The notes beneath the pieces are model-generated. The model was not told the DNA's origin. It was given only the letters and a program-made list of their open reading frames with translations, and did not search any database. Positions 48,092-61,300 of a stretch of DNA of 64,000 nucleotides are shown here, piece by piece (the stretch's first letter is position 1; each line of letters begins with the position of its first letter). This DNA comes from Gordionus sp. m RMFG-2023 (lineage: Eukaryota > Nematomorpha > Gordioida > Chordodea > Parachordodidae). The stretch lies in the NCBI RefSeq assembly GCF_954871325.1, contig NC_088779.1, positions 12,588,846-12,652,845 of the forward strand, given 5' to 3'. Made by a program: the position numbers and the translations under genes.

Positions 48092-51050
48092 GTCAGCAGT
48101 ATAAAAGTTTTAAATATAATATTTTATTTCAATAAAAATATCGAACTAAAAATAAAATCAATCAAAGTAAGCAAACACAAAAAAAAACAAATCACTTTTT
48201 AAAAATTAAAATATTCAAAATTTATTTCGTGTTATGGTTGTGTCCGTAGGGTGAGGGGAGGGGTTAAAAAAATTGATGATGCCCTCCAATTTTTTTTAAA
48301 TATTATAAGAATATCTTAAAATAATCTTTTTTCCTAAATTTTAAAAAAATAGTTAAATTCACTCCCGCTTATCTTCATCTTTCCTTTTATCAGACTAATG
48401 ACGCCTACTAATCTACTAAAACTACAGCCATGATAAATAATCATAGTTATTGCTTTCCTTTAAATTTATTTACATTTATTATAGAATTCAATTGGAATTA
48501 GAGGTGCCATTATGAATGAGGTTATCAATAAGAGCCTTACCCAATTTATTATTTTTTCAGACTTTATAATAGAGAAATTTTAACTTGTATTACAGATTTA
48601 TTTATTTATCTTTTCTAATTTTGCTCGCTTAATTATATCTTACCCTGCCCCATAGTCACAGGGGACAAAAGAATTTCGGCCTTTAAACATGAAATGAAAA
48701 TCGCAAAAGGATTATTAGCGATTGAAGTAACGGAAATAAATGTACAAGATTTTTAAATTACTATTAATATTATGGATTATATTGCCTTTTACGAATTATA
48801 TTAAGTTACTCAGGAGCGCGCTTATCATTGGGGTATCAATAACTTCTTCTGAGATCTCATTCTCCACATCTAAGATGGTTTTATCGGAGAATCAATGAAA
48901 GATGGATGAAAATAGAAAGTTGTGATAATGACTTATGAAAATAATTAATCCAAAACTTAGCTTTTATGTTAAAATTTAAAAATAAAAAACTAATTTTCAT
49001 TCAATAAATATCAAAAATATTTATATGACAGAGTATTCGACCCTTTTTGTTTGTTTTCAAAAAAAATATTGGCCATTCAAAATACCCCCCCCCCCCCTTT
49101 CCCCAGAAATTTCCAGTTAACGGATCTAAACTAAATTTTAAAAAAAGTAAAATAAAAATAACCACGGGAAAACAGAAAAAATACCTAATCAAAATTTCAT
49201 AAGCGAGAATCGAAAGAAGGCTTGGCAATAGGGAATTTGGGTCAGTCCTTATAAGAATTTCCCTATTATCCTCCCCCTTTGATAATAACAATGCCATTAA
49301 AGAGCATAACATTAAAATATCACAATTAATTTATAGAAGAAAGAAAAACAAATTTTGACAAAAAGTGGATTAATCCACTATACTCAGTGTTGTATTGGAG
49401 GACACACAAGGGCATACCGTGCCCTTGGAAATTCAGAATAAAATTAACGTGCCTTTTCTAAAAATAGGGCACCCTTTTGTAAAAAAAAATTTTAATATAA
49501 TTTTATCTTAACATATTAAACATTCTGTATTATTGATAATCTTTTCAGGAAAAAAAATGTGCGGGGCCGTGATAATTATTCGAAAACCAGGATAAAAATA
49601 AATTTAGCAAAATTTATGAAAATTTGATGAAATTTAATAAACAAAGGATAAATAAAAAATTTATTTGTTGGAAAGTTAAAATTGGCACTGAATTATTTTG
49701 GTTAAAAAAAAATTTTCTTAGAATAGTTCAAAATCGTATTTACGAATAAAAAATAATATTTGAATTTTTTAAAGATTGGCCGGGAAGATTGAGGGGTCTG
49801 TATTTTATTAATTACAAAAAAAATTTTTAACGTCTATAAAATGAAAACAAATATTTTATAAGTAAAAAAAATCAGATATCCTAGAAATGAAAAAATAGGA
49901 ATTGATTATTTTATTTAAAAACTTGCCAAATCCTGTTGTTTCAATTTGACAAAATTATAAGCCACCATAATTCGGTAAAAATGAGTAACTTCTCATTTTA
50001 TCTAGTGGCCCTGAAAATACTTTATGGCAAAGAGCGTATTTATTATCAGTGGCCAGGAAACTTAAGCTTCGTTTATAATAGCGTAGATGAGCAATTCATC
50101 GCTAAACGATAACACGTATCTCTTATGCGACATCGCGGTATTTTGCGCCACTTATAATAAACGAGGCCTAAACTAAGCGCCAATTTCAAAAAAGTAAACA
50201 CCTACCAAAAGTGTAAAGAAGTTATATAGAGATCAAAATAAAAAAAAATAATAATGTAGTAAAATTAATTAAAGCAAGCCTAATAACCACATAGATTTCA
50301 ATTAATGAACTATGAATTTAATACATTATATATTTGTTAAATATTAAAACTTACCAATTTATTTTCGAATTTCTATAATATAAAAATGAAATAAATTATG
50401 AACGATAATATTGTGTTTGTGTTATTTTATTATAATAAATATTTTGAAGTAATTATTGGATTATATTATATAATATTTATTTTAGATAAATAAAATTTGT
50501 ATATTTTTAAAAAAAATAAATTTTTGTTTATCTTATTTTATAATTGATCAATAATATATCCACTTTAAAAATTAAGATTTAATAGTTGCAAATCTCAAAT
50601 ATGCAAAATCAACAAATATTTAAGATTTTTCAAACAGAAAGTTATAAATTTTTTTTGGCCGGACGAAATATAACATTGTTTTTGAAAAATAGAACTGAAC
50701 TAATTTTTGGGGAAAAAATCGTTTATGAACGAAATTTCAATCACAACAACTTGTTAACCATGCTTTAATTCATATTCCGCCAAATTTCTAATTTTGGTAA
50801 GTTCATATTTTTTTAAAAATGGTGTCAACGGATTCGAATTATTTTTTTAAATCGAATGGGCAAAAAAAATCCCTTTTACGCAAATAATTTATTTAAACCA
50901 CTATATAGGCCTGCGCACCGATTAAAAAATTAAAGGCGGCGTTTTGCTCATTAATTAATAAACATTTGCCCCATAAAATTTAATATTTTCATCAAATTAC
51001 AATTTAATTTATTAATTTTTCATTTAAATTTTGATGTTCATATTAAGCCA
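48092..51050. other. AT-rich intergenic DNA with small repeats
   Basis: No gene is recognised. The minus-strand frame at 49001-49312 crosses a poly-C run and looks non-coding. The frame at 50586-50768 matches nothing I know. 49385-49500 contains GGGCATACCGTGCCC and GGGCACCC, reminiscent of a transposon end. Confidence 0.4.
50066..50172. repeat. Short MITE-like inverted-repeat element
   Basis: TAAGCTTCGTTTATAATAGCG on the left faces CACTTATAATAAACGAGGCC on the right; reversed, the second reads GGCCTCGTTTATTATAAGTG, about 20 bp of imperfect inversion around a ~65-bp GC-richer centre. No clear target duplication is seen. It is not coding. Confidence 0.5.
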
Positions 51051-51059
51051 AGCAGACGC

Positions 51060-51990
51060 GTAACCAATGGGGGGGGATCCCTCATCGCAAATTTGACTGT
51101 TTTCATAAATATTATTTTAAGCTAATAAAAATTTTACCCACCCACCTCCCCCCCCTCTCAATCAAAATTTTGCAATTTCAATCATTTTATCTTGGCTGCT
51201 AATTGTATTAATAAATTTTTCCTATAGCTCACTACTTTGTAGAAATTTACAAAAACCAAATTTAAATTTGTTTCAGGTTATTGATTTGGCGGAAAATGTA
51301 TATGAACAGGTAAACACAATAAGAATGAATGTAGATGAATATTTTCATATTTATCTAGACGTTGAATCGAAAGCGAAATATTATGATGTAACATTAATAA
51401 AACCTCGTCTAGCACCTAGGCAATTATTGAGATGTAATATAAATGTTACTCAACTGAAGAATATTATAAAATATCAATTTTCATCCCATTCTTAGATACT
51501 TGTTTATCGCAAATAAAAGTACGGTTTATAGATAAAAAAAACAAGTCTTAGCAATCTTCAAATTCTATTACCTAAAGACCCTTCTTCGTTTTCTTAATGC
51601 CACTATTGGTAAAATTAAATATTTAGCAAAATTTTATTCCTATAATATTGATATTGAAATCAATTTAATCAGTGAATTCGAATTGTGGTTTAAATATTTA
51701 CTACGTTTGGTTATTTTACCTGAGCATGCTAGTGATGCGCTCAATCAGTGTAAGAAAACCTTGCCTCAATTACCAAATATTTGAAGTTGTTTTATATTCT
51801 TGCATGTTTGGGTATTACAACATGTACGAATGAAGGGACCTTTTCCAACTTGAGAAGGTTGAAAACTTATTTACGAAATACTACTTCCGAATCTCAACTA
51901 AATGGGTTAGCTTGTTAAATATCCACAGAGATTTGATTCCAACGACAAACGAAATTCTTTATAAAGGCATATCTCCCTTGGAAATTAAAA
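51060..51990 (+). pseudogene. ZMYM1/hAT transposase relic
   Basis: At 51277-51495 the frame reads VIDLAENVYEQVNTIRMNVD and LIKPRLAPRQLLRCNIN, matching the I.KPRxxxRQxxRxN segment of ZMYM1-like hAT transposases. After broken sequence, 51830-51920 reads TNEGTFSNLRRLKTYLRNTT followed by SESQLNGLA, the family's C-terminal ERSFSxLRRLKTYLRSTM end. A G-run (51070) and C-run (51145) lie upstream, as near other hAT ends here, but complete ends were not delimited. Confidence 0.65.
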
Positions 51991-54900
51991 ATCTCATTAT
52001 AATTATAATATTTAATAAATTTTTTGTAAATTTTATAAAAAAAAAATGACACTAAACTTTATTTCAATTTTACATTTTAAAAAATTTTTTTAAATATAAT
52101 ATACCTATAACTTAAAATAATAAAAAATTGGGTTATAGCCTTTATTTCTTAAATATCCCTAAGCGCGAACTAGTAAGTAAATGCTAAAAATATTAATATA
52201 ATTATTATTGAAAATTAGGAAAATCTCGCCACTGAAGCCAAGGTTTGTTGGTCACTATAATCTCATAATATTCGGGCAATAGTTGATTTCCAGCGACTTG
52301 TTTGCACATCATTGTTCAAATATATAAGTAATCATAAATGCGGTTATTAATAAATGTTAGCCTCAATCTTTTGTGTTACCTGACAGAAAATTCTGATCAT
52401 ATCATCATAAATCATAATTTTTTGGATCACTTTACCCCGGTAATAAGAATTGAGAAATTCGTCGTCTTTGTTACGAACTTCCCATAAGAAATGCGGATTT
52501 TTTGTCCATGGGAGAACGCCGTTTAATTCTTCCCACAAATAAAAATAAAGAAATGCGGCTTTTTTGTCCATATGAGAACGCTGTTTGATTCGTTTTATAT
52601 ATGAATACGATCGAATATACCATCATGAATTATCATATTTCTGAAAAATTTATACACTAGAATCATTTCCTATATGATTTTTAATGATTCCAAATTATTT
52701 TTGGATAATATAGCAGCATCGCGTCATCCCTCTGAAAAACGATTTCGAATAATTTGATGTGATAAATATATTCTATTCCGCGATTACTTTAAAAATAAAA
52801 TCTCTTTATTGGCACTTGAAAACCTATTTATTTTCTTCCTAATACAGCCAATATCGAATAATTCCTATATGAAATTTATTTTTTTTCTAAAATTATATTT
52901 AAAATTTTCAAAGATTTATTATTTTATTTTTATTATATATTAATTCTGAAATTTTTTTCCTTGCAATTTTGGAATATTTATTTTATTTTTGATAGTATAG
53001 TAATTTCTGATAATATATTTGCCTAATAGCAGCCTCTTCTCCGCCCTTTTGATGGTGAAAGGGAGTATACTGCATTAAACAATGATCATTTTGCCGCATT
53101 GATATTATAGCGATAATAACTTTGCTATTTTCACATCACCCAAAACGAATTCGATCATGATCATGGCACCATTTTCATAAGTCAAATAAACATTCCATTG
53201 TAATGTGATTCTCCAGAGATAATTATGTTTACTTAATTTAAATTATCGTATATTTTATTTGAATTTAAGAGTATCGGGTGATACTCTATGATTAAATTTT
53301 AACTATATTTCTTGTCTTATAACATAATTATACATCAATTTTTACAATAACCAATGAATGATCTTTTTTTACAATTTCTTTTTCAATGTAATAATAATTA
53401 AATAGCTCTATTAAGAGAATACAATCACTGCGACAACTGACAAGATTGTGTAATCCATGCCTCAACAACCGAGAATTTTTCTTGACATTCGATTTTTCAT
53501 TCATGACGATTGAAATTTTTTAGATAAAATCTAGGATCAAAAACAACTTAAATCATGAAATATTTAGGAAATTTCCAATGAGTATATATTCATACCAATC
53601 ATATCCACAATCTTACAGTATTTAGGAAACTCCTCGTCCTTAATTCTTCAATAACTTAGCTCACAAATTAGTTGGCTCATTGAAGAACACCGAGAAGATT
53701 TATTATTTATTTCTCAGATAAAAACACGATGTAGAAATATTAAAAGCCAATTAATAATATTAACTTTAATGAAAGTTTAGTACTCAAAGATTCTAATTAA
53801 TTATTTTTTCTCTGATTTTTATAATGTAATTAATATATATATTAATTATAATTTATAAGAATAGCAGAAACAAACCTCTCACGCCGCCCACCGATAAATT
53901 TTAAATCGGCGCCAAAAATTTGCCAAAAAAAAAATCCGTCACTGGTGACGTATCGGTGCACAGATCTACATAATAATATAATTTTTGATTACTCAAATTA
54001 GCCTTGAATTTGTAAAAAAAAATATTAGTTAATAAGAAAATTGTTGAGCAAAATGATTCGAATTTTTAGTTTATCAATATAATAATAAGCTTCGATACGA
54101 TACGCACATAATATGTTGCGATGGAAATGCAAGATATCAAAAGTATAGAAAATACAAAGAAAAATATCGGATGCAATATCGCGATAGATAAAAAATTTGC
54201 ACAGGTGGTGTAATATTGTCAAAATATTAAATAGTATGGTTGGAATGGAACTATATTTAAAACAGAACTGCATAATGAGCTTAAATAATAAAAAAAATCG
54301 CTTAACCTTTAGTATCAAGATATTTTAAGTTCTTATACTAAAATTCGACTACATATTTATAATAATTCCCTTCAAGATCGTTCAAAATAAACAGAAAAAC
54401 TTAGCTAAAGCATCGATAATTTGAAGCATATGGTACCTGCTCTATCCCTATTTTGCGTATTATAAAATACGTCAATTCCTATTCTGCGAAAGATTGGTGA
54501 AAAGGGTATTTTTTAACTGACAAAGATAGTTACAATCGTGAAGATATAACTACATGGGAAAGTACTTTATAAAATAGACCAGTTATATCACTATTCGTTC
54601 TCTATCGAAGTACACAGAGATCTGTCATCGATGTGCCAAAAAAAATCAATTAGGTTTTGTTAGGATAAATTCCGGTTCAATCCCGATTTAATTAAATTAT
54701 GGGATGCGAACTAGAATTTAAGCGTTGCATAAGAACAGACAATAAATTTCCATTTTCTTATGTTAAAATATATTTGCCCTTCCCTTGCCATCGTTTGTCT
54801 AAGCAGAGCCCTGTCGACTCTTCAAGCCAATGAAGTTAAAGCGACTAAAATATATAAAGTATACTGATTATTAACTAAGTACTAAGAGGGTGCTCATATT

Positions 54901-55314
54901 CAATGAAGCAATTGAATCGTAACAAACTTATAAGGCTATGGCTCTTAGTCAATTCAGTTTCCTTCTATTAAATTCAATTTTTTTTAAATTTAATTAATTC
55001 TAATAAATGTTTTTGAAAACTGAGTTACAGAGATCTGCAAAATAGCTATTTTTCGACCCGAGCTAGCCCGCGGTCCGGTAGCAGGATTTTTATCTAGGCC
55101 CGGGATGTGGCGGCCCGATTTTTAAGAAAAGCTTATAGGAAAGATTTAAACTCAAAATTTTAATTTTATTCTATTAATTGCAAAATAAAATGTAAAAATA
55201 ATTCCCACCTGATTTTTTTAAAAAAAATTTTCTTATTTTTCTTATACCTTAAATTTATTAATTGTGTTTTTCAACCATCAAAGCAAGGATAAATAGGAAA
55301 GAAATATAATATTT
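51991..55314. other. AT-rich intergenic DNA
   Basis: No gene is recognised. A segment of about 40 bp (TTTTTTGTCCAT-GAGAACGC-GTTT) is repeated at 52497 and 52560. A perfect 8-bp stem with 4-base loop (AGAGTATCGGGTGATACTCT) lies at 53268-53287. 55028-55130 carries a GC-rich repeat fragment (CAGAGATCTGCA, GCCCGCGGTCCGG, GGCCCGGG). Confidence 0.45.
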
Positions 55315-58300
55315 TTAGGGCCACAGGATGGGCCTATAATTTATCGATGAAGTTATTGTCGGCTCTATCGTATTACCAATTTTCCTTGTCGAACTAAACA
55401 AATCAATATTTGGGTTAGAGCCGCTATAACCAATAGTCTGTAGGCCAAAGGAAATTAATAAAGGGTAAAATAATATTATAACTAAATTCATTTTTTTATT
55501 TTTCACAGTTTAGTAGTTTTATTATTATTTTTATAAATAATTATCATGTCAAACATTTTTTTAATGTAGAAAGATGAAAAATATATTCAGTCGGATTTTT
55601 CTCTAGAATTAAAAAATACTTTTAAATATTTAAATATGACTTGTTACAATTATTACAATTTGGTTTTATAAGTACTATAAATGTTTTAACAATTTTAAAC
55701 ATATCTAATTTTTAAAAGTAAACTTATAGTTGGAGATATAACTATACAGAATAAATACCCTTTTTTTAAATATATCTAACGACAGATACATAATTTATGG
55801 ATCTAGATACTTTAATAAGTGTTATGTTAGTATACCAAAATTCAGATATATAGTTTTTTGTTATAGTACTTCATAGTTGAGTAGACAATTTTAGCACCTA
55901 TTAATTTGGATTCGTTATGATTATTATATTTGTAATATATATTTCATATATAAATAATAATTATAAATATATTACAAATACAAAACACTTTATATATGAT
56001 CCGAAATGTTGTGGAATAGCCCAGGCTACAGGTATATTTTATTAATAAATATTCACGCGAAGGAAAAGTAGAGTGAATTCATGAGAGATCTTAATGGTCC
56101 TTTAGCATATAACAGTCCCACCAAAATACCAGATAGATGTCCTAGAAATGAAGCTTCTGGAACCATAAATGATATTAGTATTAGCTCAGCCCACATGGCA
56201 TATTTTGAAGGAACTGGAATCATTCCCATTACGAAAATGGAATCGGTCGATGTGTATTCGGTTGTTAGGACTTTTAAAGCGAAGATAATTCCTAATATTT
56301 AAAATAAAATACAATTTTAATAAGTGTTTTATAAAATATTATTCATAAAATTAAATTTAGTTTCTTTGAACTGTAGCTTTGAAGTAGCATAACTTATAAT
56401 ATCTGGGTTAAAAACTATTATAATAAATAAATCCATGCCACACATTGTGGTTATTGAAGTAAAGTTTCGACTAAAAAAATAGTTAATTGTATAAAAGAGA
56501 AAAGATTGAAATAATTAAATTAAAAAAATATTCAGAATATAAAAAATATAATCAAAACGAATTTTTTCAAAGCCAATTATCAATTTTTTCATGAAAACAG
56601 CTGTTTATTGAAACAAAAAATTTTATAAACAATATTTAATTTATATGTTTTTCATCTGTTTATGCAATATTGACTCGATGGCAGTTATAATTTTATGGTA
56701 TAGCGAAAAATATAAAGGAAAATTAAAATAATTGTTTAGAATCCTAACCAAAGCTTTCAGAGGGCTAGGCCCTTTCTTCCACAACGATGCTATTGCTAAT
56801 ATATAAAAAAATATTTATTAACTTTTTAAACCAAGCTTAATAAATATTGGCGAATAATTAAAGATTTCAAGTATTTTTACAAAATTTTACTATTATTTGA
56901 CTAGTATATTTATTTCATTTTTGTCTGTTATAAAATTAACATTTATCCGCAGGGCTGTGCCAATATTAAATATCGGATCGGCATCGATATTGGCCGATGT
57001 ATTTTTAAAAACTGATCCGATCAGATATTTTTTGTATTATTTTGTGATTGTATATACGAATATTTTTTATTTTATAAATAATTTCATATTAATATATTAT
57101 TTAATACAATTTATTTGTTGTAATGTTTAAAAAAAATAGTTAAAAAATTTACATTTTTTTCGTTAGACATTTAAAAATCATTCTCTTATTGCAAATAATA
57201 CAATTTTTAAAAACGGTTAACTAAAGATTTTGGCCAAAAGTAAACTACTAAAGCTTATTGATTTTGCCCCCAGATGGAAGAAAGGTTTGGACAATATTTT
57301 GGTTAAAATCTTGATTTAGCTCTTTTTAAAAATCGTCTAAATAGAGCTGTTAAACAATATTACAATTGGAAATATTTAATGTGATTATTAACTTAACTTT
57401 TGGAGAATAAAAAATAAAATACACTTTATCATTCGTGAAAGTTAGTGTATTTTAAAAATAGGAAATATTGATATTTTTATGATATTTATATAGATATGGC
57501 AAATAAAAAATCATATAAATATCGGATCGGGTTAAAGTAATATCAAATCGGTGAGAAATTTATGGATAGGCACAGCCTTAATCCGCATAAATAATAGAAT
57601 ATCAGTGTGAAAATTATATACTATAATAAACGCTATTTAATAACTCTTACCAACACAAAACTAAGAAATTTTCAACTCCAAATTTTATTCGTCAACTAAA
57701 AATATAATTAAAAAAAATAAGTATTCCTAATTATAAAAAATCTCGTCCTTTTATACTTTTTTTGGAAAGAAATCACGAGTTCTACATGTGATATACAAAA
57801 TCAGGAGACTATTTATAAATATTAAACAAAATAATTTTTTAAAATAAAAATTTTAAATAATAATATGACAATCAGTATGTACAAAATTGGTTTGTATTAT
57901 TTGATCAGAGATATATAATTTGGTCAGTAAAAAAATGATGTTTTTTATAACTAAGGCTAGTGATAGAAGTTCAGAGAGTTAGAGATATCTCACCTTCACG
58001 GGAAGAAATTATTTATATGGAATAGATTAAGACGGTAAGATCAAAGGATTAGTGGTTTGACTAAACTGTAATACATAGGTAAACTGGAAATTCTGCTGGT
58101 GAAACTAATTTATATATTGTATTAAGTTTAATAATAATATTTCATTTGTTCTAATAATAGATGGCATGAATCTTTTAATGTAATTATATTAAAAATAATT
58201 AGAATAAGAAAATATAAAAATGATGTTTTTTTTTAAAAAATATTATAATATAACAAAATCATAAGCCTTATAAATTTTGTAGACATTTTATTTTATGTAA

Positions 58301-61300
58301 TTATAATTGATATTTCCATATTAAAATTCTTAAAACTAAAATATAATTAATTAATTATAATAATGAATTTATATAATGGTAAATTAATTCAAACAATGCA
58401 CCTTTTATTTTAGCCAAAATAATGCAAGGTCTCACCTCAAGATTTTGTTAATCCATAAATATTTATATTGTAAATGTTAATCAAGTTCCTCTTACCAGGT
58501 TTGAACTGGCTTGTAAATAATTTATATAAATATTTACGGTCCGGCCAGTAAAAAAAAATTGTACAAGTTGCCTGGTTTGGCTTGAAAAAATTCATAAACT
58601 TGAATTATGTTTAAAAAATTGAAGAATTCCAAGCTTCGATAAATATGTTACATAGGCTGCCAGGCTGATCCATGGATATCGATGGCATAGATAGCACGAA
58701 AATATTTAAAACACTTTTAACATATATATATTACAAATATCCTACCTAACTACCTTTAAGTTCAGTTTTAAATTTCAACAAATTAACTATCAAGCTATCA
58801 TACAAATATTCCAAAGTACTGTTAATTAATAAAACGTGTAGAGTGATTACCTAGCCGTACTCATCCATATTGATATCTCAAGTATACATAGATTAAAGAA
58901 AAGTAAAACAGATCCTCAAAATAAAGTGGGTTTATATTATTTCTGTGTTGAGCTCTCTATTATTCAAAGTAATAATTAACACTGTTACAAGAGATCCGTC
59001 AATGGCTGCAATATGAAATTATCCTGTACATGGATGACAGCATAGCTGCTAGATAAACTAGCTCAACGGAAGTATACTCTGAAAGTGAAAAGTTTAAAAA
59101 TAGATTTTTCCAAAACTAAAATAATGATAAAGCTAAAAGTACTATAGATTGGCCTAAAATACAATTAATTATATATACAGCTAGTTGTGTTCATAAAATA
59201 GAACTTTAATTATGATTACAAATTCCAATTAATCTTTTTTATCTGATATTAAGCCTAATGTTTTGAATGAATGTGATTGGCAAAAAATAGTCAGTTTTGA
59301 TTGATATGTAAATATTTTTATTCACCATTTTCATAGCCCTTTTCTTTATGACAAATATTAAAAAGATTTTAAAAAATTTGAATATAATCTTGCACTTTTG
59401 TCCATAATATCTCATCCTTATAAACTACGGAGAGCTCGGAACCTTTGAGATTTTAAGTTATGATTCCAAAACCAGTTATATTAATATTCTAGATTCCTAT
59501 TTATTTTAAATGGAGGTGGGGAGTATAATTTATTTTTATTTATATCAAAATACATTTACATTCAAGAAATCCATCCAAGCCTAATCGGTTTTTTAAAGAA
59601 ATTATATTTTCAAAAGCAGTAGACTAAGATTAATGGGTTTATATATATCTCGTGTAAAATAATTTTCCGTAAGGGACTATATGCTGACCGTGATCATCTG
59701 TGTCGAAGTTATACCACTATAGTCAAACGTTAAATTTGGTATAACAATAATTTTTTGATATATATGCTACAATTACATGTAGAATATTTCCACCAAGAAG
59801 GGGTGTACTTGTTCTGTAATTGTGACAACTTTTTTGATTTGTTACATAAGATGATGAAAAGGGTTGTTTTTTAACTTCCTTTTAAATAAGAGATTCTTGT
59901 TCAGTAGATAAACCTGGCGACAATAACAATAAAGTCAGTATAATTATTAGCCGTAATTGCTTGACTTTAGTTCAGGGCAGACCCGTCAACCCGTTGGTAA
60001 CATCAATAAAATAAGCCCCGCCTGTAATCCAAATAATACTAGTTTTATATTTCCTTACTATTCCTCCTTTTTTTGCCTGATTGAATATCACAATGATAAA
60101 ATTAATTTTAAAAAGCTTAAATAAAACTTGTGATGGGAAAAAATATTTACTATTCATTTACAATATATTCAAATTATCGAAGGTTATAGCTGAATATTTA
60201 AATTTAATGAATAGCATTAAAATAGAGAATAAAATACATATTTTGAGTTTGAGATTTCCCTAAAAGCTTCTTTATTAGAGCTGCAGACCGGATTTAGATC
60301 TAAATTTCACCACTGGACAGCAGGCCGGGACTAGATAAATTAGCAATATGCCGTGGGACAGGTTTGGGTAGCGAAAAACTATTTTATAGGTCTTTAATTC
60401 GGCTAATATCCTATTGATGAATATGCCGCCTAAAGTTTGTTATAGTCATATTGAATCAAAGTTAATATAAAAATATATATATATTCATGATAAAATATAA
60501 AAATAACTTAGAAGATATCCGTATATATTATCTGTGTGCTACCTATTGTTAATGCCATATATCTCTTGAGAATGAAGTGGTTTAAATATTATTTTTATAA
60601 ATAAAGAAATCAATCAACATTAAGCTTAAGCATTTGGCAAGGATGAAGGAATGAAATTGGCCCCTTCCCTCTCCAATAAAATTATTTATTTATAGAAGGA
60701 AAATTATTTTTAGCAGGTTTGTAATCGAGAGGTAAAAATGAAAATAAAACCATAAACATAAATTATTAATAAGCTATTAAATAACACTATTCATTAATAC
60801 AAAAATTGTAATAGTGATTGGAGAAGATTACCTTATTTTAAATTTATGAAAAAGATAGAATAAGGAATTTTTTATTTATTTAATGATATGATAAAAACAT
60901 ATAAATATAGACCTAAATGCAAAAATAACTATTAAAAAAAATTCTTAGTTAGATCTCCCGGTCAAAGGAAGTAGCTTACACTTTTCAATATATTATAAAT
61001 GCTCAGTGTATAGAATTAGAATGTAACAATTTAGATATTAATATAATAAATAAAATCGTTACAATCATAAATAAAAAGGTAAACGAAAAAATGTATAAAC
61101 AATTATCCAGCAGGCGAAATTATCCAGACAGGTACAATTATCCAAATAAGTACAACTATCCAAATAAGTAAAATTATTTAAGTAAGTATAACTGTCCGAA
61201 TAAATACAATTAGTGAGCTAACAATTATTAAAATAGGTAACAATTATCCAAATAAGTATGATTGTAGTTTTTAGAAATAACTGTAAAAAATAAACCAAAA

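Noticed and set aside
49001-49312. Minus-strand frame of 103 codons
   Set aside because: It crosses a poly-C run and has no recognisable motif or codon structure; chance is the simpler view.
54025-54318. Minus-strand frame of 97 codons with hydrophobic composition
   Set aside because: The Phe/Ile/Leu-rich composition is what AT-rich DNA gives by chance, and no family or splice context supports it.
54660-54690. tRNA B-box-like GGTTCAATCCC
   Set aside because: No A box or acceptor-stem pairing is found at the right spacing upstream, so no tRNA is called.
56051-56062. GC donor (TTC|GC) for the last RHBDD1 intron
   Set aside because: A normal GT donor two bases on, paired with the acceptor before 55423, keeps the same frame, so the unusual donor is unnecessary.
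61091-61265. CRISPR-like array
   Set aside because: Units are direct 18-bp repeats without spacers, and the DNA is eukaryotic.
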